64,000 nt of DNA from JAPOXK01 sp965220315 (GCA_965220315.1 CBDCPP010000001.1:1364001-1428000), one strand, 5' to 3'. Numbered from the stretch's first letter, positions 8,061-17,766 are shown. Program-made: numbers and translations. The notes: generated by a model not told the origin, from the letters alone.

Positions 8061-8837
8061 ATGAACGCCATCCCATCCTTGCACGACGCACTCGGCATCA
8101 CCGGCGACGCCCTCGTCGCGACCGTAGGCGCGGGTGGCAAGACAACCGTGCTATTCGCTCTCGCCCGCGAGCGCGCCCATCTGGCTGTGAACGATGCGCA
8201 CCGCGGCATGGCCGTCCTCACAACCACCACCAAGTTCACCATCCCCAGCGCCGCCCGTAATTTCCCCCTCATGCTGGGTGCCAACCCTACCGCCCGCGCC
8301 GCAGCCATCCAGGACGCCCAGCGGCGCGACCACCTCGCTATCATCATCGGCAGCGCCCGCGGCGAGCGCGGCCGCGTCCTTGCCGTCGATCCGGACTGGC
8401 CGGCGCAGGCACTCGCCTTGGCAGAGGTCGGCCTCGTCTGCGTTGAGGCGGATGGCGCCGCTGGCCGCGGCTTCAAGGCACCCGCCGACCACGAGCCCGT
8501 CCTCCCGGACGGCGTCACGCACGTTCTCGCCTGCATCAGCCCGACGGTCCTAGGCAAGCCCCTCGACAACCAAGCCGTCCATCGACCCGAGCGCGTCGCC
8601 TCTCTCACTTGCACCCCGCCCGGCACCCTCATCACGCCGGATCTCACAGCGATGGTCCTGGCCCACGAGGAAGGGGGTCGCAAGACGGTCCCGCCCGGGG
8701 CAACTTTCGCGGTCGTCGTGACCAACGCCACCCGTAACCCCGACGGCACCGCCGCTATCGCCCGCGCCTGCCACGTCGCTGGCGTCCACAGCGTCCTCGC
8801 CTTCGACGCGAAACTGGACGATGTCCAGGCGCTCTAA
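8061..8837 (+). CDS. yqeC: YqeC family selenium-dependent hydroxylase accessory protein
   Basis: The 258-residue protein has a P-loop near the N-terminus (GAGGKTT, about residues 21-27), then VLTTTTKF, and the characteristic EADGAAGRGFKAPADHEPVLP near residues 130-150. These are hallmarks of the YqeC family. In other bacteria yqeC travels with yqeB, selD and molybdenum hydroxylases carrying a labile selenium atom, and is thought to help mature that cofactor, though the biochemistry is not established. No molybdenum hydroxylase is visible in this window. The nearest molybdoenzyme is the formate dehydrogenase. The gene is divergent from the MobA-like gene. Confidence 0.85.
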   Translation: MNAIPSLHDALGITGDALVATVGAGGKTTVLFALARERAHLAVNDAHRGMAVLTTTTKFTIPSAARNFPLMLGANPTARAAAIQDAQRRDHLAIIIGSARGERGRVLAVDPDWPAQALALAEVGLVCVEADGAAGRGFKAPADHEPVLPDGVTHVLACISPTVLGKPLDNQAVHRPERVASLTCTPPGTLITPDLTAMVLAHEEGGRKTVPPGATFAVVVTNATRNPDGTAAIARACHVAGVHSVLAFDAKLDDVQAL

Positions 8838-8973
8838 TCGTCCACGAAGAAGTCCGTATCGATTGCCTTGATCTCGATTACACGGCGAACGGTAACTCCC
8901 GCACCGCTGTCATACATCAACTCAGTGACTGATAATCGGGAACGGTCACTGCCTCACCTTCCTCCAATCATGC

Positions 8974-11709
8974 CTACCAGTACTGGCGACGCTTCCCACC
9001 CCTCCGTCGACCTTGCCGCCCCCATTCCTGCGGGTCCCCTGTTCGCTCCACCCGTACCGCGCACACTTTGAACTCCGGGATCCGTGCCTGCGGATCGTAG
9101 ACGTTGTTCGTCAGCCAATTCGCCGCGCTCTCCTTCAGCCGTACGAACGGTACGAAGACTGACCCCGGCGCTACATCCTCCGTTACGAACGCCACTCCCT
9201 CCAAGCGCCCTCGTCTCGACGCCACCGTTACCACCTCAGCGTCCGCGACCTCCAACCGCGCCGCGTCCTGTGGATGCAGCGCCACCCGCAGCTCCGGGAA
9301 GCTCGCCTCCAATCCCTCCACCCGCCGCGTCAGCGTCCCACCGTGCCAGTGGTACAGTACTCGCCCCGTATTCAAAATGAACGGATAGCGCTCGTCCGGC
9401 TCCTCCTCGCTCGGCGCCGATTGCCGCACCGCCACGAAGCGCCCTTGCCCTCGCGGAAACGTCTTCTCATAAAGGCGTGGCGTGCCTGGGTGACCGGGCG
9501 TCGGACAAGGCCACTGGATCCCGCCCTCGCGATCGAGCCGCTCATGCGACAAGCCGCCGATCATCGGCATCAGCGACGTCATCTCATCGAACACCGACGC
9601 CGCACTCTCATGATCGAACCCCACCGCCCTGATCCCCAATCGCGCCGCCGTCCGCATTGCGATCGCCTGCACAATCACCCAATCCGGCCGACTCGCGCCG
9701 ACCGGCGGGATGACCTGCCGCACGCGCTGTATCCGCCGCTCGCTGTTCGTGAACGTCCCCTCCTTCTCCGCGAAGGACGCCGCCGGCAGCACCACGTCGG
9801 CGATCTCCGCCGTCTCGTGCATAAAGATGTCCTGCACTACCAGAAAATCAAGCTTCCGCAGCGCTGCGGTCGCGTGCGCCAGGTTGGGGTCGGTCAGCGC
9901 CGGGTTCTCTCCCACGATGTACATGCACTGGACCTCACCCGTCTGGATCCGCTCAACCATGTCGGTCGCCCGCATCCCCTCCTCCGTCGGCAACTCCGCT
10001 CCCCAGACATCCGAGAACCGCGACAGCGCCGCCGCGTAGGGTCGGTACCCTGGCAGCGAGTCCGGTACGCAGCCCGCATCGCCCGCGCCCTGCACGTTGT
10101 TCTGTCCCCGCAGCGGCGACACCCCATTGCCTACTCCACCCAGCTGCCCCGTCAGCAGCGCAAGGTTGAGCAGCGCCGTCGCGTTCGCCGTCCCGTTCGT
10201 ATGCTGCGTCACCCCCATTCCCCACACTAAGCATGACCCCGCCCGCCCGCCCTGCGCCTCTGGCCGCGCGTATAGACGAGCTGCCGCAGCCAGCTGTGCC
10301 GTCGGCACTCCCGACAGCTCCTCCACTCGCTCCGGCGTGTACGCCTCCACCGACGCTCGCCACTCTCGAAACCCCTCCGTTCGCGCCGCCACGAACTCTT
10401 CATCCCACAACCCCTCCTCCAAGATGGCCCGCGCCAGCCCATTGAGAACCGCCACGTCCGTCCCCGGGTACTGCCGCAGCCATAGATCAGCGTGGTCACA
10501 CAACTCGATCCGCTTCGGGTTAAGCACGATCAGTTGCACACCCCGTTCGTGGATCGCCCTCCGCATCCGGCTGGCCACTACTGGATGATTCGACGACGGA
10601 TCCGCCCCCACCACGAACAGACACCCCGCGTCCTCATAGTCGGTATACGAGTTCGACGTCGCCCCGCTCCCCAGCTGCGCCAGCATCGCCTCCACCGACG
10701 GCGAATGGCACAGCCGCGTGCAGTGGTCAATGTTGTTTGTGCCCATCACTGCCCGCACGAACTTCTGGATTAGGTAGTTGTCCTCGTTCGTCGCCTTGGC
10801 GCTCGCGAACGCGCCGAACGCGCCGCGATGTTGCGCGAAGCGCTCCGCCACTAAGTCCAATGCCTCGTCCCAACTCGCAGGTTGTAGCGATCCCTGTTTG
10901 CGAATCAGCGGCCGTATCAGCCGGTCCGGATGATTCACGAACGCCGTCCCGAACCGCCCCTTCACGCACAACAGCCCTAACGAGGACTGGTTCGCTGGGT
11001 CATCGTCGACGTGCACGAGTTCGTTCGCCGCGTTGGCGCTCACCTTGATCCCACACCCGACCCCGCAGTATGGACACACCGTTGAAACCGTCCGCCTGAC
11101 CAACCCGGTCCGTTTAACCACGAGTGCATCGGTTGGGCAGGCGGCGACGCACTGCCCGCACGAGGTGCAGGTTGACTCCCCCAGCGGCTCATCCCCGAAC
11201 GGCGCGATCCGCGCCTCTTTGCCCGTCCCCGCGATCCCAATCGCCCCGATATGCTGCAGATCGGTGCATGCCACCGTACAGCGACCACAGAGAATGCAGG
11301 CGCGGGCGTCGAACCGATAGAAGGGATTGCTCTCGTCGACGTGCGGATTCGCTCGCTTGGCCCAGCGATCGGCATTCGCCCCGTGTGCGACCGCCGCTGC
11401 GCCCAGCTCGCCCTCTTCAGCTCCTTGGGCTTGCATCGCCAGCGTCAGCTCCAGAACCGACCGCCGGGCCGCTACCGCCCCCGGTGCCCGCGTCTGCACC
11501 GTCATCCCCTCCGCTGCTGGCAACGAGCACGCCGCAGGCAGTCCTTTGCTTCCCTCCACCTCGACGAGGCATGTCCGGCAAGCGCCGATGGGCGCTGCGT
11601 CCGGATCCTTGCACAGGTGCGGCAGCTCCACCCCAGCTGCCAACACCGCGTCCAGCACGCTTCCGCCGTCATTAACCTCGACTACCGCCCCATCGATTGT
11701 TAAGCGCAT
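8974..11709 (-). CDS. fdsA: NAD-linked formate dehydrogenase, molybdenum/tungsten catalytic subunit alpha
   Basis: Cytoplasmic formate oxidation subunit of 911 residues. In order: an N-terminal 2Fe-2S domain (C..CRTC, about residues 33-50); two 4Fe-4S ferredoxin motifs (CILCGRCTVAC, then CTSCGQCVAACP, about 137-195); the CPYCGVGC cluster motif at about 212-219; then the molybdopterin oxidoreductase and dinucleotide-binding domains. The active-site segment reads NNIDHCTRLCHSPSV, so the position that is selenocysteine in E. coli FdhF is an ordinary cysteine here. It is the last gene of an operon with the diaphorase subunits. Bases 8838-8973, beyond the stop, hold no gene I can support. Confidence 0.94.
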   Translation of the reverse strand: MRLTIDGAVVEVNDGGSVLDAVLAAGVELPHLCKDPDAAPIGACRTCLVEVEGSKGLPAACSLPAAEGMTVQTRAPGAVAARRSVLELTLAMQAQGAEEGELGAAAVAHGANADRWAKRANPHVDESNPFYRFDARACILCGRCTVACTDLQHIGAIGIAGTGKEARIAPFGDEPLGESTCTSCGQCVAACPTDALVVKRTGLVRRTVSTVCPYCGVGCGIKVSANAANELVHVDDDPANQSSLGLLCVKGRFGTAFVNHPDRLIRPLIRKQGSLQPASWDEALDLVAERFAQHRGAFGAFASAKATNEDNYLIQKFVRAVMGTNNIDHCTRLCHSPSVEAMLAQLGSGATSNSYTDYEDAGCLFVVGADPSSNHPVVASRMRRAIHERGVQLIVLNPKRIELCDHADLWLRQYPGTDVAVLNGLARAILEEGLWDEEFVAARTEGFREWRASVEAYTPERVEELSGVPTAQLAAAARLYARPEAQGGRAGSCLVWGMGVTQHTNGTANATALLNLALLTGQLGGVGNGVSPLRGQNNVQGAGDAGCVPDSLPGYRPYAAALSRFSDVWGAELPTEEGMRATDMVERIQTGEVQCMYIVGENPALTDPNLAHATAALRKLDFLVVQDIFMHETAEIADVVLPAASFAEKEGTFTNSERRIQRVRQVIPPVGASRPDWVIVQAIAMRTAARLGIRAVGFDHESAASVFDEMTSLMPMIGGLSHERLDREGGIQWPCPTPGHPGTPRLYEKTFPRGQGRFVAVRQSAPSEEEPDERYPFILNTGRVLYHWHGGTLTRRVEGLEASFPELRVALHPQDAARLEVADAEVVTVASRRGRLEGVAFVTEDVAPGSVFVPFVRLKESAANWLTNNVYDPQARIPEFKVCAVRVERTGDPQEWGRQGRRRGGKRRQYW

Positions 11710-11710
11710 C

Positions 11711-13177
11711 TCACGTCTCCGCGCCGACAGCCTCAGGAAAATCGGCTAGCGCGCTCGTCACCGGTCCTGGCGCCATCTGTCCCAACCCGCACAGCGATGC
11801 GAGCCGCATCACGCTTACAAGCTCGTCGATATCGCTGCGCGCCTCCGAGTCGCCCGCGCGCAGGCGCTCCAGCGCCTCAATTAACCGGCCGCTCCCCTCC
11901 CGGCATGGCGTGCACTTCCCGCAAGACTCGCGCGCGTTGTAGGACGTCTCCACCTGCAGCACCTCCGCTGCCGGAAAACACTCGTCGAAAGCCACCATTC
12001 CACCGGAACCCAGTACTGCTCCAGCCTCATCGAGCATCCCAGTACCGATCGGGACGTCGAACTTGCGCGCCGGCAAAAGGCCTCCCGAAGGGCCGCCCGT
12101 CACAACTCCTTGCGCTCCGTCACCTCCGCCGATCGTCAAGATCTCCCGAACGGACGTCCCCATTGGCATCTCGATCAAGCCCGGCCGCTCCACCGCACCC
12201 GAAAGCGAGATCAGCTTGGTCCCCGGCGCCTCCGCCGTCCCCACCTCACGGAACCAAGACGCCCCGAACCGCAAGATCTCCGGTAGGTTGCACAGCGTCT
12301 CTACGTTGTTGATCACCGTCGGCCGGCCCCACAGCCCGCGCTCCGTCGGAAACGGGGGCCGCAACCGCGGCACTGCCCGCCTCCCTTCGATGCTCTCGAT
12401 AATCACCGTCTCCTCACCGCAAACATAGCCTCCGCCCCCCCGCCGCACCTCGATCCTCGGCCCCAGCTCGCCATCCAGAATCCCCGCTGCCCCTGCGTGC
12501 TGAATCGCCTGCTCCACACGCGCCGCGGACAAGTCCGCTAGCCCGTTGATGTACACGTACACCGATCTCGCCCCGATCGCATACGCCGCGATCAAGATCC
12601 CCTCCAGAAGCCGATGCGGATCCCCCTCCATCAGAAGCCGGTCCTTGAACACGCCCGGCTCCCCCTCTTCCGCGTTCACCACCAGTATCGGATCCCCGTT
12701 CCGCGCGCCCACTTCGATCGCAGACCGCCACTTCAAGTACACCGGGAAGTACGCTCCACCTCGCCCCTGCAGTCCCGATGCCTCGACCACTCCGATCACT
12801 TCCGCTCTCGACATCGACACCGCTTGCTTCAGCCCCACGTACGCGCCAGCCATCCGCGCCTCTTCCAACGACATCGGGTCGATATGCCCGCAACGGCTCG
12901 TCACGCGACGCCTCTGTGCGTTCAAGAACGCCTGGAGCGCCGCATCACCCGCGCCCGTGAGCAACGTCTTCGCGCTGGCAACGCTCGCCGCTGTCGCCTG
13001 CAGTGGCGCCTTCCCCACTGGCGGCGTCCCCACGCTCGGCGCTGCCCAAATCGCCCCGTCCGACCCCGTCGCTATTACTTCGACTTCGGGTAGCCCCGCA
13101 CGCAACGCATCGACAGCAGCTCCCGCGCCCACCGCCCGGTCCATTGACCCACAGCGCACGTTCAGTCGCGCGCTCAC
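11711..13177 (-). CDS. fdsB: Formate dehydrogenase beta subunit / NuoF-like NADH-binding flavoprotein
   Basis: The 488-residue protein matches the NuoF/HoxF/FdsB family. An N-terminal thioredoxin-like segment (about residues 1-90) is followed by the FMN/NADH-binding domain with GRGGAYFPVYLKW near 155-167, the NAEEGEPGVFKDR motif, GAGAYICGEE-type YVCGEETVIIESIEGR and the C-terminal 4Fe-4S motif ESCGKCTPCREG. It passes electrons from the alpha-subunit clusters through FMN to NAD. It starts within the end of the gamma-subunit gene (four-base overlap) and its stop is one base from the alpha start, so the three subunits are tightly coupled. Confidence 0.92.
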   Translation of the reverse strand: MSARLNVRCGSMDRAVGAGAAVDALRAGLPEVEVIATGSDGAIWAAPSVGTPPVGKAPLQATAASVASAKTLLTGAGDAALQAFLNAQRRRVTSRCGHIDPMSLEEARMAGAYVGLKQAVSMSRAEVIGVVEASGLQGRGGAYFPVYLKWRSAIEVGARNGDPILVVNAEEGEPGVFKDRLLMEGDPHRLLEGILIAAYAIGARSVYVYINGLADLSAARVEQAIQHAGAAGILDGELGPRIEVRRGGGGYVCGEETVIIESIEGRRAVPRLRPPFPTERGLWGRPTVINNVETLCNLPEILRFGASWFREVGTAEAPGTKLISLSGAVERPGLIEMPMGTSVREILTIGGGDGAQGVVTGGPSGGLLPARKFDVPIGTGMLDEAGAVLGSGGMVAFDECFPAAEVLQVETSYNARESCGKCTPCREGSGRLIEALERLRAGDSEARSDIDELVSVMRLASLCGLGQMAPGPVTSALADFPEAVGAET

Positions 13178-13572
13178 ACCGGGCCGACCATCTCAACGGA
13201 CGCCCGTCCCCGCACCACCCCGCCAACCTCCACGACCGGGGGTACCGCGCAGTAGAACAGACACGCCCGCTCCTCTACCGTCCACCCAGCGGCACGCAGC
13301 CCTTGGACCAGATCCGCGCTCCCCACCATGCGACAGCTCAAACTTGAACACACTACAACCGTCTCCGGCGCTGGCTTCTCCAAGCGAAACTCCGTGTACG
13401 ACGTCGCCACCGCATATAGTTCCGATCGCGAAATCCGCAGCCATGCCGCCACTTCCTCCAACCCCTCGAGCGGCAGGTAGCCCGCCAATCCGTGCAACGT
13501 GTGTAACGCGGGGAGTGTCTGTGTGTGCTCCCGCGGGATCGCCTTCAACCGCTCAGCCAGGCCTTCAACCAT
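13174..13572 (-). CDS. fdsG: Formate dehydrogenase gamma subunit / NuoE-like 2Fe-2S protein
   Basis: The 132-residue NuoE-type protein has an N-terminal helical bundle ending in LPLEGLEEVAAWLRIS and a C-terminal thioredoxin-like 2Fe-2S domain. All four ligand cysteines are present as CSSLSC (C-x4-C) and CLFYC (C-x3-C). It is slightly shorter than NuoE (about 160 residues). As first gene of the FDH operon it is preceded by a 106-base gap divergent from the luciferase-like gene at 13679, which must hold the promoters for both directions. No clear operator was seen there. Confidence 0.88.
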   Translation of the reverse strand: MVEGLAERLKAIPREHTQTLPALHTLHGLAGYLPLEGLEEVAAWLRISRSELYAVATSYTEFRLEKPAPETVVVCSSLSCRMVGSADLVQGLRAAGWTVEERACLFYCAVPPVVEVGGVVRGRASVEMVGPV

Positions 13573-13678
13573 CTAGATCTCCGAATCATGCGGCGCACCC
13601 GCCACGTTATGCCATTCTAGCCCCCCATCCGCCCACACTCGCTCGCGTCGCAGTACCCTGCGCCGCTGGAGCAACACC

Positions 13679-14611
13679 ATGGTCGATCTCAAGGTCGGAG
13701 TAACAGCGCGAGGCTGGGGCGCCGCGAGCGCCCGCGATCCCAAGCAAGCCCTCGAAGCCGGTCGTCGCGCTGAGGCCACCAGCCTCGACGGCATCCACAC
13801 CGGCGACCACGTCACCTTCTACGGCAAAGGCACGGATGGCCTCCTCACTCTCGCCGCTATCGCTGCCGTTACCGAGCGGATCGAACTCAAGACCAGCGTC
13901 TACTTGCTACCGCTGCGCCATCCTTCGCCGGTCGCCCTACAAGCCGCGCAACTCGATCAGCTCTCCGGCGGCCGGCTCATTTTCGGCGTCGGCGTCGGCG
14001 GGGAGGACCCAAAGGAGTTCGAGGCCTGTGGCGTCGACGTCCACACCCGCGGCGCCCGCACCAATGAGGCGATTCAGATCATCAAGCTGCTCTGGAGCCA
14101 GGACCACGTCACCTTCGAAGGCGACCACTATCAGCTGCGCGACATCACCATGAACCCCAAGCCAACCCGTCCCATCCCCGTCCATATCGGTGGTCGTAGC
14201 AACGCAGCACTCGAGCGCGCCGGCCGCCTCGCCGACGGCTATACCGGCATCTGGCTCTCCCTCGACCGTTTCCGCAGCGCCGCGGAGACGATCGCGGCAG
14301 CGGCGACGGAAGCCGGTCGTGATGCCAGCGCTGTGGAGCTCGGCCTCCAAGTCTGGACTAGCGTCGACGATAATCGCGGCGCGGCCCGCACACGAGTCGC
14401 CGCCGCCATGGAGGATGTCTACCGTATCCCCTTCGATCGCTTCGAACGCTACACGCCCTACGGTTCAGCACACGAAATCGCAGAGCACCTTGCTCCCTAT
14501 ATAGAACTCGGCGCTCGTCACTTCAGCCTCATCCCCGTCCAGCCCACTCTCGAAGAGACCATCGATCGCGCGGCCGAAATCCGCGGCGCGCTCCTCGCAC
14601 TGCAGCCCTAG
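13679..14611 (+). CDS. LLM-class (luciferase-like) F420- or flavin-dependent oxidoreductase
   Basis: TIM-barrel oxidoreductase of 310 residues. Family landmarks are TDGLLTLAAIAAVTERI, LLPLRHPSPVALQAAQLDQL, GGRLIFGVGVGGE, and the PIPVHIGGRSNAALERAGR block that precedes the cofactor-binding end of the barrel. The sequence does not settle whether F420 or FMN is used. The abundance of the family in F420-making Chloroflexota and Actinobacteria favours F420. ATG at 13679 follows a GC-rich leader. The next gene, 20 bases downstream, is a second member of the family, so they form a pair. Confidence 0.85.
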   Translation: MVDLKVGVTARGWGAASARDPKQALEAGRRAEATSLDGIHTGDHVTFYGKGTDGLLTLAAIAAVTERIELKTSVYLLPLRHPSPVALQAAQLDQLSGGRLIFGVGVGGEDPKEFEACGVDVHTRGARTNEAIQIIKLLWSQDHVTFEGDHYQLRDITMNPKPTRPIPVHIGGRSNAALERAGRLADGYTGIWLSLDRFRSAAETIAAAATEAGRDASAVELGLQVWTSVDDNRGAARTRVAAAMEDVYRIPFDRFERYTPYGSAHEIAEHLAPYIELGARHFSLIPVQPTLEETIDRAAEIRGALLALQP

Positions 14612-14631
14612 TCAGCGGAAAGGAACGCTCA

Positions 14632-15666
14632 ATGCAAATCGGCAGTTACATGCCCACCCATGGGGTCTTCATGCGCAACGAAAACGAGTTCTGGCTGGAA
14701 CGCGCGGAACCGCAGGACCAGAAACCAGTCGCGTTCGCCCAGCTCGCGGAGCGTCAGGGTTTCCATTCGCTTTGGTTCCCCGACCACGTGACCCTCCCGC
14801 GTCAGACTACCAACGTGAACATCGTCAACCCGGAAACTGGGCGACGGCACTACCCCGTCAACCCCTCAATGTACGACGCTCTCGCCACCATGGCCGGCGT
14901 CGCCGTCGCCACCGAGCGAATCAAGCTCGGCACCTCCGTCCTGATCTCGCCCTACCGCCCACCCCTCCACGACGCCCGGCAGTTCGCGACCGTCGACTGG
15001 CTTTCCAACGGACGCGTGATCGCCGGCGTCGGCGCCGGCTGGGCGCTCGAGGAATTCGAGGCGCTGGGCCTCGACTACCAACGCCGCGGCGAACAGACCG
15101 ACGAGTGCATCGAGATCTACAAACGCTGCTGGACGGATGAGATCGTCGAGTTCCACGGAGAGTTCTATGACTTCGCCAATCTCTCCATGGATCCCAAGCC
15201 CGTACAGAAGCCATACCCGCCCCTCATCTTCGGTGGCCACTCCAGGGTCGGTGCCCGCCGCGCCGCCCGTCTCTGCGACGGCTTCTACCCCATCTTCTCC
15301 AATCCTCAGGTCGGACCCCACGACCTAGACCACTTCCTCGACGAGATTCGCCGGGAGGCCGACCGTGTGGGCAAAGACCTGTCACAGTTCCAACTGATCG
15401 CGCTCTCTTCCTGCCGTATCACCGAGCCGGACGACCCTTGGCTCTCAACGGGTAAGAGACGCCCGAACTGTTCGGGCACACCAGAAATGATCCTTGAAGA
15501 CCTCGCGGCCTTTGCCGAGGCTGGCTACTCGCTGATGGTCTTCTTCCAGGATTGCCCGAGCGGCACCGTCGATGAGTTCTTCGATCGAGCCCAGCAAGTC
15601 GGAGAAGAGATCATCCCCAAGGCCAAAGAGGTTCAAGCCGGAGGCGAATGGATGCCGGTGTCCTAG
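14632..15666 (+). CDS. LLM-class F420-dependent oxidoreductase
   Basis: The 344-residue TIM-barrel protein has GSYMPTHGVF at the start, TMAGVAVATERIKLGTSVLI, DWLSNGRVIAGVGAGWALEEFEA split around the barrel core, and YPPLIFGGHSRVGARRAARL, typical of the Rv2161c-like branch. An AGGAA ribosome site precedes the ATG. It is adjacent to and cotranscribed with the gene at 13679, but the two are clearly divergent in sequence, so they probably act on different substrates. The substrate cannot be read from sequence. Confidence 0.86.
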   Translation: MQIGSYMPTHGVFMRNENEFWLERAEPQDQKPVAFAQLAERQGFHSLWFPDHVTLPRQTTNVNIVNPETGRRHYPVNPSMYDALATMAGVAVATERIKLGTSVLISPYRPPLHDARQFATVDWLSNGRVIAGVGAGWALEEFEALGLDYQRRGEQTDECIEIYKRCWTDEIVEFHGEFYDFANLSMDPKPVQKPYPPLIFGGHSRVGARRAARLCDGFYPIFSNPQVGPHDLDHFLDEIRREADRVGKDLSQFQLIALSSCRITEPDDPWLSTGKRRPNCSGTPEMILEDLAAFAEAGYSLMVFFQDCPSGTVDEFFDRAQQVGEEIIPKAKEVQAGGEWMPVS

Positions 15667-15785
15667 CCTTCGAGAAGACCGCCAGTCCCTCCATTCAGTG
15701 TTGAACTCGAGTGCTGCGCCGGGATCGCAGCACGCTCCATTACAATCGTCCGGTCATAAACCGCTTCCGAGAGGAACGCCATGCC

Positions 15786-16316
15786 ATGGGAGATCCAGCA
15801 GCCCTCTGCCGTGACTTCAAACCCGCTTTCGACGCCGACGGCACACCCGTCCCTCCCTTCACAGACAACGGTGCCGCCAACAAGCTCATCGGTCGCAGCG
15901 CCAATGCTTTTCTGATCGGCTTGGTGCTGGATCAGCAGATCCCGATGGCGAGAGCCTGGATGGGACCGTACCTACTCAAGCGCCGCCTTGGGCACCTCAA
16001 CCCCAAACGCATCGCAGCGATGCCCGAGGAAGAATTCATCCAGATCATGTCGGAGAAGCCCGCCGTTCATCGCTTCCCGAAGAGCATGGGCCGCCGTGTG
16101 CAGCAAGCGTGCACCGTCATCGCCGAGGATTACGGAGGGAAAGCCGACAATATCTGGAGGAACCAGCCCGACGCCGCCACCGTTTTGAAACGACTCGGTA
16201 TCGTCCCGGGCATCGGCAAGACCAAGCAGGGCCTTGCGATCGTGATCCTCGGTTACTTTTACGGCCTCGAGATCCCCGGCTGGCGCGAGGCTGCACCCGT
16301 CAAGGTTCCTGCTTAG
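15786..16316 (+). CDS. HhH-GPD family base-excision DNA repair-like protein
   Basis: The 176-residue protein carries the helix-hairpin-helix region as LGIVPGIGKTKQGLAIVILG near its C-terminus and an N-terminal helical segment NAFLIGLVLDQQIPMARAW like the start of the HhH-GPD glycosylase fold. It lacks the four-cysteine Fe-S cluster of endonuclease III. It resembles the short uncharacterised HhH-GPD family seen in Actinobacteria. Whether it is an active glycosylase is unproven: an aspartate after the GIG motif is not obvious. The start at 15786 was chosen because GAGGAA lies nine bases upstream. An ATG at 15781 is out of frame. Confidence 0.75.
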   Translation: MGDPAALCRDFKPAFDADGTPVPPFTDNGAANKLIGRSANAFLIGLVLDQQIPMARAWMGPYLLKRRLGHLNPKRIAAMPEEEFIQIMSEKPAVHRFPKSMGRRVQQACTVIAEDYGGKADNIWRNQPDAATVLKRLGIVPGIGKTKQGLAIVILGYFYGLEIPGWREAAPVKVPA

Positions 16317-16481
16317 CAACTCCAATCGCAGACGACGCACATCGCCGTAGCAACAAGGGTGAGACTGCTCTTGTTTGTGCACGCGCTTTTACCATGCCGT
16401 CGCCCAACCGCTTGTTCCCCGTAGTACACGGCTCCCCTCAGTGCAAGCCCACGCCATCGCGCCAGCAGTGGCGTCGCTCCG

Positions 16482-17747
16482 CTAAGGCATCACTTGCATC
16501 AGTCGGCCCATGCGATGCTGGAGCACCTCCGGCACAGCAACGCCGCCATCGGCCCTCTGGTAGGTTTCTAAGATCGCCGCCAGCACGCGACCTGTCGGCA
16601 GGCCACTGCCGTTCAGCGTGTGCACGAACTCCGGTTTCCGCCCTCGGCCACGCACCCGCACATTGGCGCGCCGCGCTTGGAACGTGGCGCAGTTGGAGAT
16701 GCTGCTGACCTCCACCCATTCCCCAACTCCAGGCGACCACACCTCCAGGTCATAGCTTGCCGTTGCACTGAACCCCAAGTCACCGCTGCTTAGCTGCACG
16801 ACTCGGTAGGCCAATCCCAACTCCTGCAGAAGCAACTCGGCCGCCGCAAGCATCTCCTGATGCGCTGCGGCGGATTGCTCAGGTGTCGTGAACTGGTATA
16901 TCTCCACTTTCTCGAACTGATGCACTCGTTTGACACCCCGCACGTCCCGCCCCGCACTCATTTTCTCACGGCGGAAGCAAGGGGTATGCGCGACGTAGCG
17001 CAGCGGTAGATCCGCCTCGTCCAATACCGTATCCCGGTGCAGATTCGTCAGCGGCACCTCAGCCGTCGGGATGAGCCAGTAATCCTCTTCCGCATCGTGG
17101 TACAGGTTGTCGCGAAACTTCGGGAGCTGTCCCGCCGCCCACATCGACTCTTCACGCACTATCACCGGCAGATACACCTCCGTGTAGCCGTTTGAAGCGT
17201 GTGTATCCAAGAAGTAGCCCACGAGAGCCCGCTGGAGCTGCGCGCCCTTCCCTTTCAATACATACATCCGCGTCCCCGCCATCGCCGCCGCCGCCTCAAA
17301 TTCGACGATCCCCAACGCTTCCCCTATCTCCCAGTGTGGCCTCGGCTCGAAGTCGAACACCCGCAGTTCTCCCTCTTCTCGCATCACGACGCTGTCTTCT
17401 TCTCCCGCCCCCTCCGGTACCGACGAATCCACCATGTTTGGGATCGCCGACAATGCATCGCGCAGCCGCCGCTCCACCTCCCGCAGCTCGACATCCAATG
17501 CGTCGATGCGATCCGCTACCTCCCGTTGCGCAGCGATCAGCCGCTCCCGCGCGGCGCCGTCACGCGCTTTTCCGATTGCCCTCCCGGCCTCGTTCCGATC
17601 AGCCTTGAGCGCCTCCACTTCTCCCAGCAGCCGCCGCCGATCCCCGTCCAGCGACAAGGCCTCCTCCAACGGCGCCTCCACATGCCGTAGCGCCAGCGAC
17701 CGCCGTACTTCATCCGGATGTTCACGGAGAAACTGCATCGCCAACAC
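16482..17747 (-). CDS. serS: Seryl-tRNA synthetase
   Basis: Class II aminoacyl-tRNA synthetase charging tRNA-Ser (and tRNA-Sec where present). The first 100 residues form the long antiparallel coiled-coil arm (heptads with DRRRLLGEVEALKADRNEAG). Motif 2 reads PCFRREKMSAG and motif 3 LNGSGLPTGRVLAAILETYQ. The start is taken as GTG at 17747, preceded nine bases upstream by GGGGGAG; this gives VLAMQFLREHPDEVRR, which lines up with the usual SerRS N-terminus. The protein has 421 residues, normal for bacteria. The Nudix gene lies 19 bases upstream on the same strand. Confidence 0.96.
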   Translation of the reverse strand: MLAMQFLREHPDEVRRSLALRHVEAPLEEALSLDGDRRRLLGEVEALKADRNEAGRAIGKARDGAARERLIAAQREVADRIDALDVELREVERRLRDALSAIPNMVDSSVPEGAGEEDSVVMREEGELRVFDFEPRPHWEIGEALGIVEFEAAAAMAGTRMYVLKGKGAQLQRALVGYFLDTHASNGYTEVYLPVIVREESMWAAGQLPKFRDNLYHDAEEDYWLIPTAEVPLTNLHRDTVLDEADLPLRYVAHTPCFRREKMSAGRDVRGVKRVHQFEKVEIYQFTTPEQSAAAHQEMLAAAELLLQELGLAYRVVQLSSGDLGFSATASYDLEVWSPGVGEWVEVSSISNCATFQARRANVRVRGRGRKPEFVHTLNGSGLPTGRVLAAILETYQRADGGVAVPEVLQHRMGRLMQVMP

Positions 17748-17766
17748 GGCTATCGGCTCCCCCTGA

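Noticed and set aside
8838..8960. Minus-strand reading frame ending VIEIKAIDTDFFVDD after the FDH alpha gene
   Set aside because: It looks protein-like for about 35 codons, but the nearby GGAGGAAGG serves a frame that stops after ten codons. No start fits, so it is at most a gene remnant.
10690..10735. Possible selenocysteine in the formate dehydrogenase alpha subunit
   Set aside because: The codon at the Sec position of the CTRLCHSPS motif encodes Cys and the frame has no TGA.
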